From assembly GCA_964363305.1 (NCBI GenBank), contig CAYIHX010000052.1, positions 1 to 25,586 of the forward strand: DNA of 25,586 bases, read 5' to 3'. How positions within the stretch are numbered: the first letter of the stretch is position 1; every line of letters starts with the position of its first letter. Of the stretch, positions 1-8,800 are shown one piece after another. The stretch is from CAYIHX01 sp964363305 (lineage in GTDB: Bacteria > Bdellovibrionota > UBA1018). The notes under the pieces were generated by a model. That model was not told where the DNA came from and did no database searches. It worked only from the letters and a program-made list of their open reading frames with translations. Made by a program: the position numbers and the translations under genes.

Positions 1-51
1 CCCCCGGCCCCCCCCCCCGGCCCGCGGGGGGCCGGCTAGGGTACCTCTCGT
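1..51. other. GC-homopolymer contig edge
   Basis: The first ~40 bases are almost only C and G in runs, unlike any other part of the window, and end in a GGTACC (KpnI-like) hexamer. They lie just past the stop codon of the first minus-strand gene. This could be assembly or adapter noise at a contig end, or a real GC-rich hairpin. There is no U-tract, so it is not a convincing terminator. I see no gene here. Confidence 0.5.
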
Positions 52-1293
52 CTATTGCTGGGCGGCCGCGGATTGTTGGAACGCGGTGTTCATCAGAGTG
101 CGGCACCGTTCGTCATTCATCGGATTTTCACCGTATCCCGCATGGTACTCTCTATCATTGATGACGTGAGGATAGGCGTTGCCATGGGGCCCGATTCGCA
201 TCTTCTCCGAGACGAAGGTGTAGGAGATTCGATCCCGACGCTGAAACGGTCCGTAGATCGTTCCTCCTGAGGGGCGTTCTACTTTCTCCGTTGAGCTGAA
301 GTCGAGTTCGCAAACCTGGTTGATGATGTTGGCTCGGTTTTCCGGAGTATCCCAGAAACTTTGGGCCGTCACAGGGAAGTCAAAAGTGACGTGGCATCTA
401 TTGTAGCCGACGAGACAGCTTGAGTCGTTCTGATCCTGCCCGTAGCGACTTCCTAGCCATTGGACACTGGCGGATTGAATCCAGAAGGGCTTCGCGCCTC
501 TCAATGCCTCTTGGGTGAGGATCGAGCCGGGGATGTTACGGGTCAGTGTCGGGACTGGCGCGAGAGGCCACACCAGGTTGTCGCCACCTTCGCTCGCGAA
601 GTCGTGCGAGAAGAGGAAGCCCACGTAGATTCGCGCGTCGGGGCTGCTTTGCGTGACTCGCGTGCGGGTCAGGGTTCGGATGCAGCGATTCCTCAGCGTT
701 TCATCCATTACGTGGAAGCAATCGACGATGCCTGGGAGGGGCTCATCCACTTGAATGAGGGGCATCATCGCATACAGGGCTTCGTGAAAGATGAGGGCCG
801 CCTGGTTGGCGGCGTCTAGCCGTCTCCAGGTCTGCTGATTGATGCGAATCCAGCCGTTTCTGCGAATCGCCAGCTGGACGAGCTCCCCGTCGGGGATCTC
901 CATCACGGTGTCTTCGTCCGGGATATTGACGAGGCTGGGCTCGACGATCGTCCAGTTGTAGAGGCGAATCGTCCGTAACAGCGTCAAAGCGAGCGATGCG
1001 TTGACCGTTGCGAGATCCATCAGCTTGCCGACGATCAGAGTGTTCGGGTAAACGCTCGGGTTCAGAGAGCGCGCCAGCTCCTCTTCCCAAATCGTGCTCG
1101 GTCCGGTCGGAGCGTGAATCTTCGGGTCGCGATGGACTCCGGCTTCGACCAGGTCGAGCGCAAAAGTTCTGCGGCCGAGAACGACGCCGTCGCCTCCGTT
1201 GCCGATCGTGCGACCGGATTCGTTCGCGAGCGCGAGGGGGAGGGATGCGGCCCAGAGGGCTGCGAGGGTTCCGATATTTCTGAGGCTAGACAT
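52..1293 (-). CDS. Secreted protein of unknown function, GNGGD/HEALY type
   Basis: A 413-residue protein beginning with a clear Sec signal peptide (hydrophobic residues ~5-23, ALANE cleavage region), so it is probably exported to the periplasm or beyond. The frame stays open far upstream, but the ATG at 1293 is preceded by AGGAAG at good spacing and starts the signal peptide, so I chose it. Mature features seen: GNGGDGVVLG near the N-terminus, then AALIFHEALY in the middle. These recall a group of Bdellovibrio-like exported proteins with a GNGGD start and a central HEALY motif (recalled, not searched). HEALY resembles a zinc-protease HExxH but lacks the second His, so protease activity is doubtful. 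Cysteines in the C-terminal half could form disulfides. Its start overlaps the end of the upstream TIGR02147 gene by 8 nt, suggesting co-expression. Function unknown. Confidence 0.8.
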   Translation of the reverse strand: MSSLRNIGTLAALWAASLPLALANESGRTIGNGGDGVVLGRRTFALDLVEAGVHRDPKIHAPTGPSTIWEEELARSLNPSVYPNTLIVGKLMDLATVNASLALTLLRTIRLYNWTIVEPSLVNIPDEDTVMEIPDGELVQLAIRRNGWIRINQQTWRRLDAANQAALIFHEALYAMMPLIQVDEPLPGIVDCFHVMDETLRNRCIRTLTRTRVTQSSPDARIYVGFLFSHDFASEGGDNLVWPLAPVPTLTRNIPGSILTQEALRGAKPFWIQSASVQWLGSRYGQDQNDSSCLVGYNRCHVTFDFPVTAQSFWDTPENRANIINQVCELDFSSTEKVERPSGGTIYGPFQRRDRISYTFVSEKMRIGPHGNAYPHVINDREYHAGYGENPMNDERCRTLMNTAFQQSAAAQQ

Positions 1294-2122
1294 GGGGACT
1301 TCCTTTCGTTGGGGAGGGGGGAGCGGTGAGCTCGAAAAACTGAAGCCCGAGCGCATAAACGGCGTCCGGAGTTTCAGTGGGTTCGGGGGGGGGACCGACT
1401 TCTTCAAGAAACTCTTGGAGAAACCGACGGAGCTTTTGTTTGGCGAGGGGGAGCGCGGAACGGGGAATCGCCAGGATCGCGGCCTGAAAATCGCGATCTT
1501 CGAGGGACTGCGTTTCAATCGCGTTTTTGGCCTTTTCCAGAAGCTGCGCGTGCATTTCGCGAAGAGCCGCGGAGGGGGTCTCGTCCGGTCCCCAGGTGAA
1601 GTCGTGGGCGGCCGCGAAACCTTTCGCAGTCTTTTGGAGAAGGCCCACGCGCAGCAGGCGATCGATGCAGTTCGAGGCCTCAGAAGAGTTGATTCCGAGT
1701 TTGGAGCTGATCCACTCGGGGGTCGGTTGAAAATCAGCGAGGAACGTGAGTTCGAGAATTGCGTAGTGGCTCCAGGAGGCGACGATCTCGAATTGATCGA
1801 GATCGAGAGTTGGACCCCGTCGGTTCGAGAGTCGAACTTGCGCGGCCTGCTGAGCCTTGGGGCTCCGAGCATGTTCGGCGGCCACTTGGTCGCAGAATCG
1901 CTCGATGGCGGGGGGGGCGTATCCGAGGCGGCGAGCTATCTCGCGGGCTTTGGGAACGGAGAGCCCGTGCTTTCCGGCCATCACTTCTTGGAGAAGCGAC
2001 GGGCTGATTCCGAGGTCTCGGGCGAACGCTCGAAGCGAATAGTGCGGGTTGCCTCGCTTTTTGCGCTCCAGTGCGGCTTTGAGTTCTTCGCGGTAGTGGG
2101 TTGTGTGCGGTGCGTTGTTCAC
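1286..2122 (-). CDS. TIGR02147-family regulatory protein
   Basis: A 278-residue protein whose N-terminus (YREEL, then a basic stretch, NPHYSLRAFARDLGIS and GKHGLS) matches the helix-turn-helix-like start of the TIGR02147 family. That family is abundant in Fibrobacter and Bdellovibrio relatives, and its function is poorly known. The putative DNA-binding segment is about residues 20-65. The rest is helical and charged, ending in a Pro/Thr-rich tail. The start is GTG, giving a normal-length N-terminus for the family. No Shine-Dalgarno precedes it (CCCCCTCTC), and a promoter-like pair ends almost at the start, so the message may be leaderless. A perfect palindrome lies upstream and may be its operator. 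It overlaps the downstream secreted-protein gene by 8 nt; such regulator/secreted-protein pairs suggest local control of that gene, which is inference. Confidence 0.88.
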   Translation of the reverse strand: MNNAPHTTHYREELKAALERKKRGNPHYSLRAFARDLGISPSLLQEVMAGKHGLSVPKAREIARRLGYAPPAIERFCDQVAAEHARSPKAQQAAQVRLSNRRGPTLDLDQFEIVASWSHYAILELTFLADFQPTPEWISSKLGINSSEASNCIDRLLRVGLLQKTAKGFAAAHDFTWGPDETPSAALREMHAQLLEKAKNAIETQSLEDRDFQAAILAIPRSALPLAKQKLRRFLQEFLEEVGPPPEPTETPDAVYALGLQFFELTAPPSPTKGSPHV

Positions 2123-2129
2123 GAGAGGG

Positions 2130-2158
2130 GGACTAATGTGTATTCGTCACCCGGTCAA
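2130..2158 (-). promoter_or_regulatory. Candidate promoter of the TIGR02147 gene
   Basis: On the minus strand, TTGACC (2158-2153) is followed after 17 nt by TAGTCC (2135-2130). The -35 is good and the -10 is poor. If it is used, transcription would begin at about 2122-2124, on the GTG start codon itself. This fits the absence of a ribosome binding site. Confidence 0.4.
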
Positions 2159-2160
2159 CT

Positions 2161-2187
2161 GTTTGTCGAACGAAGTGTTCGACAAAC
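2161..2187. promoter_or_regulatory. Perfect palindrome, likely operator
   Basis: GTTTGTCGAAC, a 5-nt spacer (GAAGT), then its exact reverse complement GTTCGACAAAC. It sits 2 bp upstream of the candidate -35 box of the TIGR02147 gene and is flanked by an A-rich tract on the plus strand. No U-tract follows the hairpin in either direction of transcription, so a terminator is unlikely. A binding site for a dimeric regulator, possibly the TIGR02147 protein itself, is the best reading. Confidence 0.6.
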
Positions 2188-2262
2188 TAAAAAAAATAAA
2201 AATGGATCCGAGCACTTTTTGATGCCCGCCGCGTCAGAGTGTCGTCACGGCAAAAGTAGGCT

Positions 2263-2304
2263 AAAAAAATACCCACACCTGCCCCGCAGGGTCAAAGGTG
2301 GGTG
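2263..2304 (-). terminator. Rho-independent terminator of the deamidase-like gene
   Basis: Read on the minus strand, ACCCACCT pairs with AGGTGTGGGT through a 2-nt bulge, with an inner CCC/GGG pairing, and is followed directly by a run of seven T. It lies ~90-130 nt past the stop of the gene ending at 2391 and before the promoter region of the TIGR02147 gene. It therefore separates the two units. Confidence 0.65.
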
Positions 2305-2325
2305 TTCTCTGTTCTCTCTCTGCTT

Positions 2326-2394
2326 CCTGGCACCGTTTGTTAAGTCTCTTAACAAACGGTGCCAGGCACCACAGTTTAAGGCACCACAGTTTAC
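2326..2394. repeat. REP-like palindrome with tandem GGCACCACAGTTTA repeats
   Basis: CCTGGCACCGTTTGTTAAG (2326-2344), a 3-nt loop, then its perfect reverse complement (2348-2366): a 19-bp stem. It runs straight into two copies of GGCACCACAGTTTA at a 15-bp period (2365-2378 and 2380-2393). The second copy supplies the TAA stop of the minus-strand gene ending at 2391. The GGTGCC/GGCACC core recalls extragenic palindromes associated with REP-type tyrosine transposases in many genomes (recalled). No transposase is in the window. As RNA it would also be a very stable 3'-end hairpin. Confidence 0.7.
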
Positions 2395-3374
2395 CAGCAG
2401 AAATCTACAGCGCAGCGGTGATTCTCGAGCGAGTAGCGGCTCCAGCTTGAAGGGTGAGCACCCTCGAGATCATAGGACTCCACGTCGCCGGGTTGGTACA
2501 CGTACATCGGTACGATGCGCAGCAGACAGTGATCCCGGCTGTAGGCCTCGCGCTGGACACGGCGCGAGTCGCGGCGCCACTCCGCCTGACCGTCCAGCAC
2601 GGCTTGATAACTGCTGATCACGCGGCAGCGGCGAAGCGTATCGACAAATACGTCCGACCAATCCTTCAGGTTCTGCGGAGCCGTAATCGTTGCGGGCCAG
2701 CCACGATCGAGCACGCGCTCTTCGATTTCGCCGTTCGGCATCTCTTGGTACACCATTGGAGCGACATGAAACCACCAATGGTGGGTGGGCTTGCCACGAG
2801 GGGGCTTGAGTGCGCGGTACGCCTCAGTGAAGAAGAGGAATACCTTCATGCTCCGGGTGCCGTAGCTGTTCCAAAGGCCGTGAGCCCAGTAGTTGGCTCG
2901 TTGAAAACACTGTGAGCTGCCACGCGTGCGAGTGGTCAACGAGTCAAAGAGCCGCTCGACCTCGGCGCTCGATTGATAAATGGTCGGGCTATAATCGCTC
3001 GGAATCGGAAAAAGGAGTTTCTCCACGCCCTGATCTTGGGCGACGCTCAAGTCGTCCTGGTAAAGACGCGCCTCCTGTTCGCTCACGGCGCGAGCGGAAA
3101 GAATTGCGTTTTCATCGGCGTCGAGTTCGAGGCGGACGGGCCGTCGGGATTCTGTCGCTGCTTCCAGAATCGCCACCACGGAGGGCTCGGAGGCCGCATA
3201 GACCCGGCCGTCGGCGGTTGAAAGCACGTTGGCTGGCGAATTCGTCTCGACCCCGAGTTGAACCGCTTGAATGCGAGTTACGAGCTCGGCCGAGAAGACC
3301 GAGGTCGCGGCAAAGAAGCCCACGATAAAAAGCCCGACGAAAAGCCAACTTAAACCACGATTTTGGAAGTTCAT
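2391..3374 (-). CDS. Secreted protein-glutaminase-like (deamidase) enzyme
   Basis: A 327-residue protein. The ATG at 3374 was chosen because it begins a strong signal peptide (hydrophobic residues ~8-22, VFSAE cleavage); the open frame reaches 3473 but adds only a non-signal leader. Neither start has a clear ribosome binding site. The C-terminal half contains SQCFQRANYWAHGLW, WWFHVAP and VLDRGW. These give a Cys156-His203-Asp223 series matching the Cys-His-Asp triad order of bacterial protein-glutaminases and transglutaminase-fold deamidases, with the same 20-residue His-Asp spacing as I recall for the Chryseobacterium enzyme. The ~130 residues before the Cys may be a pro-region that blocks the site. 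Likely role: deamidation of glutamine side chains, or a related peptidase or transglutaminase reaction, outside the cytoplasm. The 3' end abuts a REP-like element that provides the stop codon, so the original C-terminus may have been longer. Confidence 0.78.
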   Translation of the reverse strand: MNFQNRGLSWLFVGLFIVGFFAATSVFSAELVTRIQAVQLGVETNSPANVLSTADGRVYAASEPSVVAILEAATESRRPVRLELDADENAILSARAVSEQEARLYQDDLSVAQDQGVEKLLFPIPSDYSPTIYQSSAEVERLFDSLTTRTRGSSQCFQRANYWAHGLWNSYGTRSMKVFLFFTEAYRALKPPRGKPTHHWWFHVAPMVYQEMPNGEIEERVLDRGWPATITAPQNLKDWSDVFVDTLRRCRVISSYQAVLDGQAEWRRDSRRVQREAYSRDHCLLRIVPMYVYQPGDVESYDLEGAHPSSWSRYSLENHRCAVDFCW

Positions 3375-3560
3375 GAAAGGCCAATATGACGCAATGAATC
3401 GTATTTCTATGCTGCGCTGCATTTGTGTCATCCGCTGAAATGCACTCTCACGGGTTGAGAAACCTGGAGTCAAACCGTAGACTTATACTCAGGAAGTCAG
3501 GACCAGTAGGAGGCGGCGGAATGGATTCCGTCGGCCAGGGGTCGAAAGAGAGGATCAGGG

Positions 3561-4292
3561 ATGATGCAAGCGCACAAGAGGCGTGCCCTCCTCGGGCTAG
3601 TAGGGATGGTTTTGCTCCTCGTCGGAGCCGGTTCGATGCAGCGTGTCCGAGCCTCGGACGATCCCCCCGAAGAATATAATTTTCGGTGGCTCGATACGGA
3701 CAAAAAAATCTACGTGCTGCAGAATCGCAAGTTCGTGAAAGCGAACCGGCTTCTCGTGACCGCGATGGCAGGGCCGACGTTGTCGACGCCGTATCGCGGA
3801 ACGATCTCGATTCATCCGCGGGTGGCTTATTACTTCGCGGAATGGATCGGTCTTGAAGTGATGATGAGTTACAACCTGAACTGGGAGAACTCGACTTTCA
3901 CCGCCCTTACCGAAGCGGTGCCCGGCGCGCTTCCGGTTACGCGGCAGCTGCAGCTTCAGTACGGGGCTTTGCTGCATTACGTGCCCTGGTATGCGAAGAT
4001 CAACGTGTTTAATAACATCCTCTATTTCGACTGGTACTTCTCGGCCGGCGCCGGGGCGAGTCAGGTCCAGCGGGATATTCGCGCCAATCGAGACGCGCCG
4101 GCCAGCTATGCGAGCGAGACCTTTGCGACCGCGTTCTTGGGCACCGGTCATCAATATCATTTGAATAAGTACTTCACGGTGCGTCTGGATTTCACCGCGT
4201 CGCTTTACCCGGCGCCGGCTCAGGGGGCCTCCGGCGATCTGCTGCTGAATCCGAATTACACCTTTCTGATCGGAGCGGGGGTGCGGCTGTGA
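3561..4292 (+). CDS. Outer-membrane beta-barrel protein of Agl/Glt-type cluster
   Basis: A 243-residue protein with a signal peptide (basic MMQAHKRRALLG start, hydrophobic core to ~residue 27). It is followed by alternating aromatic/polar strands such as YYFAEWIGLEVMMSYNLNW, FDWYFSAGAGASQV and YFTVRLDFTASLYPA, and it ends in a strand. This is the pattern of the small outer-membrane beta-barrel family common in myxobacteria and Bdellovibrio. It probably anchors the periplasmic TPR proteins to the outer membrane, like GltA/B/H in Myxococcus. A purine-rich AGGATCAGGG precedes the ATG. A TATACT hexamer at 3484 might be a -10 element, but no good -35 goes with it. The stop overlaps the next gene's GTG by 4 nt, so this is the first gene of the operon. 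Confidence 0.82.
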   Translation: MMQAHKRRALLGLVGMVLLLVGAGSMQRVRASDDPPEEYNFRWLDTDKKIYVLQNRKFVKANRLLVTAMAGPTLSTPYRGTISIHPRVAYYFAEWIGLEVMMSYNLNWENSTFTALTEAVPGALPVTRQLQLQYGALLHYVPWYAKINVFNNILYFDWYFSAGAGASQVQRDIRANRDAPASYASETFATAFLGTGHQYHLNKYFTVRLDFTASLYPAPAQGASGDLLLNPNYTFLIGAGVRL

Positions 4293-5875
4293 CCGTAGTC
4301 CGACGTATCATCGCTCGGAGCTGTTTTCTGGGTTGCTGGATCGGGCTCTCACTCGGGGCGCTGTCCGCACACGCGTCGCAGGAGGAGTTTCGCCTCGCGC
4401 AGCAGTACTATCAGCAGAAGGATTTTCTCCAGGCCGCGCGTTACGCTTTCAGCGCCATCGAGGATGAGCCGGCGCTTCAGCCCAGGGCGCATGCCTTGAT
4501 TTCGTTGAGCCTGATGAGGGCCGGAATGTACCAGAGCGCCTCCTATTTCTTCATTCGAACCCTTCAGAGCGGGGACAAGCAGGCTATCCGCCAGGTTTTG
4601 ACTCGGACGGACTCGCTGTTGGTGCGAGTCGGCGGCGATCTTCTTCGTCCGTACTTGATCCGCTACACTCAGTTTTCTGATTACGATTCAATCGATCGAA
4701 GCGCTTACCTCTACTCGCTGGGTAAACAGGCACTCTTGAAGGGGCAAGAAAGTCGCGCGATTCAATATCTGAGCGGAGTGTCTGGCCATAGCACGCTCTG
4801 GCCCTACGCGCTTCAGCTGCGCGGGAGCGCGCACGCGATTCTGGGACAGGCCAAGGAGGCGCAGGTCGACTTTCGCGCGTGCATCGATAAGGCACAGAAT
4901 TATGCGCGCCTGACCGAGGACGAAGAGGCCGAGGAAGGCTCGGCGCGCGAACGCCTGTTGCGCGCCCGGCACAACGAGGCCGAGGATCTGGCTGCTCGTT
5001 GTCAGGCTGGAGAGGCCCGGATCCTTTATCAGTCTGGACAGTTTTCGGATGCGGATCGCACCTATGATGAAATTCCGAAGGCCAGCCTGGTCTGGCCGGA
5101 TATCCTGTTTGAACAGGCCTGGAACGCTTTTGCGCGACAAGAGTACAATCGCGCGTTGGGACGGCTGGTGACGTACAAGAGCCCGGCCTTGGGTTTCGTT
5201 TTCAACTCCGAGGTCGACGTGTTGCGGGCGCAGAGTTTTCTCATGCTCTGCCTCTATGACGACGCCAACAACGTGATCAACGAATTCAACGCGAAGTACG
5301 CGCGGGTGACGCAGGAGGTGAAGAGCTTCGTCGATGGCAACGCAAACAATCTGGCGGCGTTTTATCAGGCCGGTGCCATCGCGCTGAAAGCGCCGATCTC
5401 CGCGCCGAACCCGTTTAACCGGGTGTTGAATCGTTTCGTGCGTGGCCCTTATTTTCAGAACCTGGTGGCGGCGCAGCGAGCGCTTTCGGCGGAGCTGGCG
5501 CGCCTGCGCCAGATTCCGAGCACAGAAGGCCGGAAGCAAGGGCTCCCCGGCTTTTTGGAGCATGTGCTTTCGTGGCGGCTGAAGTCGATTCGCTCGATAG
5601 GCGGTGCCTTCGTCAAGAACAGTCTGATCGATCATCATCAGGCCCTTCTTTCTGATTTCGATAAGATGGCGTTCATCAAGCTCGAGATGCTGGGCCGGGC
5701 GAAAGACCAGCTTTTGGGCCGCAAGTCGCCCGGCGGCGACCGCATGCGAGGCAATCGCGAGCCGTCGCGAAGGGACGATCAGTACTACTGGTCATTCAAC
5801 GGCGAGTTTTGGAACGACGAAATCGGCGATTATGTCTTCGGCCTCGAGTCTGAATGCGGAGGAGGCAAGGGATGA
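4289..5875 (+). CDS. Periplasmic TPR protein, Agl/Glt-type cluster
   Basis: A 528-residue protein starting at a GTG inside the stop of the previous gene (GTGA overlap), with a signal peptide ending near ALSAHAS. TPR-like helical hairpins are visible from ~30 to 80 (EEFRLAQQYYQQKDFLQAARYAFSA region) and ~130-330 (YSLGKQALLKGQESRAIQYL, ARILYQSGQFSDADRTYDEI and similar). The C-terminal third is helical and charged and lacks clear repeats. By position it resembles the TPR components of the Myxococcus gliding complex (GltC/GltE type), which sit in the periplasm between inner-membrane motor and outer-membrane barrels. The specific orthology is not settled. It ends in an ATGA overlap with the next TPR gene. 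Confidence 0.8.
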   Translation: MTVVRRIIARSCFLGCWIGLSLGALSAHASQEEFRLAQQYYQQKDFLQAARYAFSAIEDEPALQPRAHALISLSLMRAGMYQSASYFFIRTLQSGDKQAIRQVLTRTDSLLVRVGGDLLRPYLIRYTQFSDYDSIDRSAYLYSLGKQALLKGQESRAIQYLSGVSGHSTLWPYALQLRGSAHAILGQAKEAQVDFRACIDKAQNYARLTEDEEAEEGSARERLLRARHNEAEDLAARCQAGEARILYQSGQFSDADRTYDEIPKASLVWPDILFEQAWNAFARQEYNRALGRLVTYKSPALGFVFNSEVDVLRAQSFLMLCLYDDANNVINEFNAKYARVTQEVKSFVDGNANNLAAFYQAGAIALKAPISAPNPFNRVLNRFVRGPYFQNLVAAQRALSAELARLRQIPSTEGRKQGLPGFLEHVLSWRLKSIRSIGGAFVKNSLIDHHQALLSDFDKMAFIKLEMLGRAKDQLLGRKSPGGDRMRGNREPSRRDDQYYWSFNGEFWNDEIGDYVFGLESECGGGKG

Positions 5876-8800
5876 GCCCCAGACTTTTTCGGGTCTCATT
5901 TTTGGTGTTGGCGCTCATGAGCGCGGCGCCCTCGCGACTCGCGCTGGCAGGCGCGGCGTACAGCGATTCTGAGATTCAGGATGTTGTGAAGGGCGACGAA
6001 AGCCGGGTCCGGCAAATTCGGGACCAAGAGATCCATCAGTTGCAGCTCGCGCTCAAGCGCCGCATTCCTCAGAATCGCCGGGCGGACCTCTATTTTCGTT
6101 TGGCGGAGCTGTACCTGGAGGGATACCGTCAGGAGTTTCTTCTCGAAGGGCGTGCGCACGAAAAACGGATAGAGAAGGGTGGGCGCGGTACGATTGACCG
6201 ATCGCGCTCGAAGCCTTATTTGCGCGTTGGAGTGCAGGCGTGCGAGCAGATTTTGAAGTTCGGTCTTTCGTTTCCGAAGATTGATCAGGTTTATTACTTT
6301 CTCGGCGTCAATTTTAGCGAGCTGGGTGACTCGAAGAAGGCCATGCAGGCCTTTAGCCGCCTAGTTTCGCGCTACCCGAAAAGCGAGTATGCGGCGGAGG
6401 CGTATCGGGAACTCGGCGAGGACGCTTTTTCTCGAAAGAATTATCGCCAGGCACTGGGTTTTCTGGAGAGCGCGGCGACCCGAGCGCGACCGGAGAATCT
6501 GCCCCGCATTTTGCACAAATTGGCCTGGAGCTATTTCCGCACTAAACAGTACGCTCGCGCCCTTGAATCGATGAAGAGTGCGATTACCAAGCTGTCGGCC
6601 GCCGGGGAGAAGATGATTTCCCTCAAGGAAGAGGCGTTGCGTGACATCGCGGTATTTTTCACGGAGGCGGGCCGCGTGAACGAGGCCCTGGCCTACTTTG
6701 AGGCCGTGGCAGGCGATAAAGATTTTTATGCCAAAGCCCTCGAAAAACTGGGTAAGCAGTATGAGCGCTCGAAGGATCCGAAACGCGCGACCGAGGTCTA
6801 CGAGGCGATTCTCAAGACGCGACCTGAGGATGATGCGGCGTTTCGGGTACTGGCCAAGCTCGTGGAAACAGATTTGCAGCGAAAACAGTACACCGCGGCT
6901 GCCAAGCGCCTGGGAGCCTCGGTCAAGATCTTGCCCATGGGGGATGACGAGAGCGGCGTGATCGCGAAAAATTTGCGTTCCAAGGTCAGAAAGACCGCGA
7001 CGGAAAGCCACGAGCGTTACCGGAACGCTTCCGATCGTCCCGCGCTCTCGGTGGCGGAGAGTTTCTATCGTATCTATTTAGAGCGTTTTCTTCAGCTCGA
7101 GGATCCCCGTCACGAGAAGCCCGAGATTCAGATGTATCTCGCCGACGTATTGCGAGAGTCGGGACGGGCCAAAGAGGCGGCTTTCATCTATAAGGAAGTG
7201 ATTAACGGCGGGGATGACCGTTATGCCAAGCAGGCGGGGCAGTTGTGGACGGCCTCGCTTTCGGATGCGATTCAAAAGGCCTCGAAGAAATCAGGATACA
7301 CGAAGGGCGCGACTCCTTCCGCGCTTGAACTTGAATTTGTCGAGGCGGCCGATGAGCTGCAGGGGGCTCTAGGCGACCAGAACGAGGGTCGTGAGGCGGC
7401 TGTTCGGGCCGCGCAGGTGCTGGCTGGGTATCCGGGGACGCGCGAAGAGGGTATGAAGCGCGCGAAGCGTTTGATGGAGCGTGCCCCGACGAGTTCGCAG
7501 GGCCTCACGGCGGCGCGTCTGTATCTTCAGACCCAGATCGAGCACGACGGCAGGGCGCTCGATGAGCTGAAAGACGCCCTCGATTTTGTGCAGGCGGTGC
7601 CCGGTTTGCTGGAAAATGATCGAAAGAACGGCGGAAAACTGCACTCGCTGCTGCGGGGCGAGCAAACCCGGATCGAGGTCGGTAAGATCGCCAAGGATGA
7701 GCAGGAGAAAAATTTTGAGGACGCGGGCCAGGGATATGAGGATTTTGCCCGCAAGCAGACCGACGCGAAAACAGCTGAGCAAGCGTACGCGAACGCCGTC
7801 GGGGTTTACACCCGAGCCAAGGATTTCGATCGCGTCGAGCGCGTCGTCGCCGAGTGGTTGAAGCGTTTTCCGAGTAGCGACAAACCGGTGGAGTCGGTCC
7901 GTAACGCCGCGACTATCGCGTTGGTCGAAGGCGCTTTTCAGCAATCGGGGCATTTGTTTGAACGCCTGGGACGAACAGGGCGAGATCACGCATCCCTGGA
8001 TACCGCGGCCCGCATTTACGAGGGTCTGGGCGACGTCAAAGCCGCGCGCCAGATTTGGGAACGGGCCGTGAAGCTGTATCCTCAGGCGAAAGATCGCTTT
8101 TTTTCGGCTCAAGCGCTGGCGGATTCTTATGTCGGCGCCGAAGTCAGCGGGGAAGAGAAGGTTCAGGCGGACTTCTATCGTTATTGTCTGGGCGCGGGCG
8201 GCGACCTCGAGGCCGAGTGTGGCGCGAAGCTCGGGGATCTCTACGCGAAGATGCGTGATGAAGATCAGGCGAAGATTTACTACGGACGCGTGGCCAAGCT
8301 CGGCGGTAAAGGGACGAGGGCACGCTCGCCCTATGTGGGCTATGCTCGCTATCGTGTGGCGGAGCTTCTCGAGAAATCTCGTTCGTTCGCGCCGATGACC
8401 TTGCCGCAGGCTCAGCTGCAAAAAGGCTTACAGGCGCGATTGGAGTTTCTTGAGCCGCTCAGCCGAGCATACACGTCGGCCGTGGAGGCGGGCGGTCCGT
8501 GGGCGGTGGCCGCCTTGCATCGACTGGCCCGGTTTGCCGAAAATTTCGCCGACGAGGTTGATCAGATCGAGCCACCGCAGGGTACGGCTGCCGCGGTGGA
8601 GCAGTTTAGACAGGGATTGAAATCAGTGAGCGGCCCGCTGCGTTTGAAGGCGTACGAGACCTGGAAGAAGGCCTATGATCAAGCCCAGGAGAACGAGATC
8701 TTGAGTCCTGCGACTATTGAGATCGGCGACGTGTTGGCCGAGGGGGTCGGTGGGCGACCGCCGGTGCCGCGTGCCCAGGGAGCGCGCGCGCAGTACCGTC

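Noticed and set aside
1294..1872. N-terminal extension of the secreted-protein frame
   Set aside because: It translates to low-complexity Ser/Pro/Arg sequence antiparallel to codons of the TIGR02147 gene. The signal peptide and ribosome binding site fix the start at 1293.
2161..2187. Palindrome as a Rho-independent terminator
   Set aside because: Downstream of the hairpin there is an A-rich tract on the plus strand and no T-run on the minus strand. An operator fits better.
1199..2617. 472-codon open frame on the plus strand
   Set aside because: It runs antisense over the TIGR02147 gene, the intergenic region and the deamidase-like gene, with Arg/Gly/Ser-rich translation and no family motifs. 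It is a shadow of GC-rich coding DNA.
4688..5638. 316-codon minus-strand frame inside the first TPR gene
   Set aside because: It is antisense to TPR coding sequence and its translation is Arg-rich without family features.
7369..8421. 350-codon minus-strand frame inside the large TPR gene
   Set aside because: It is antisense to clear TPR repeats, with no ribosome binding site or motif.
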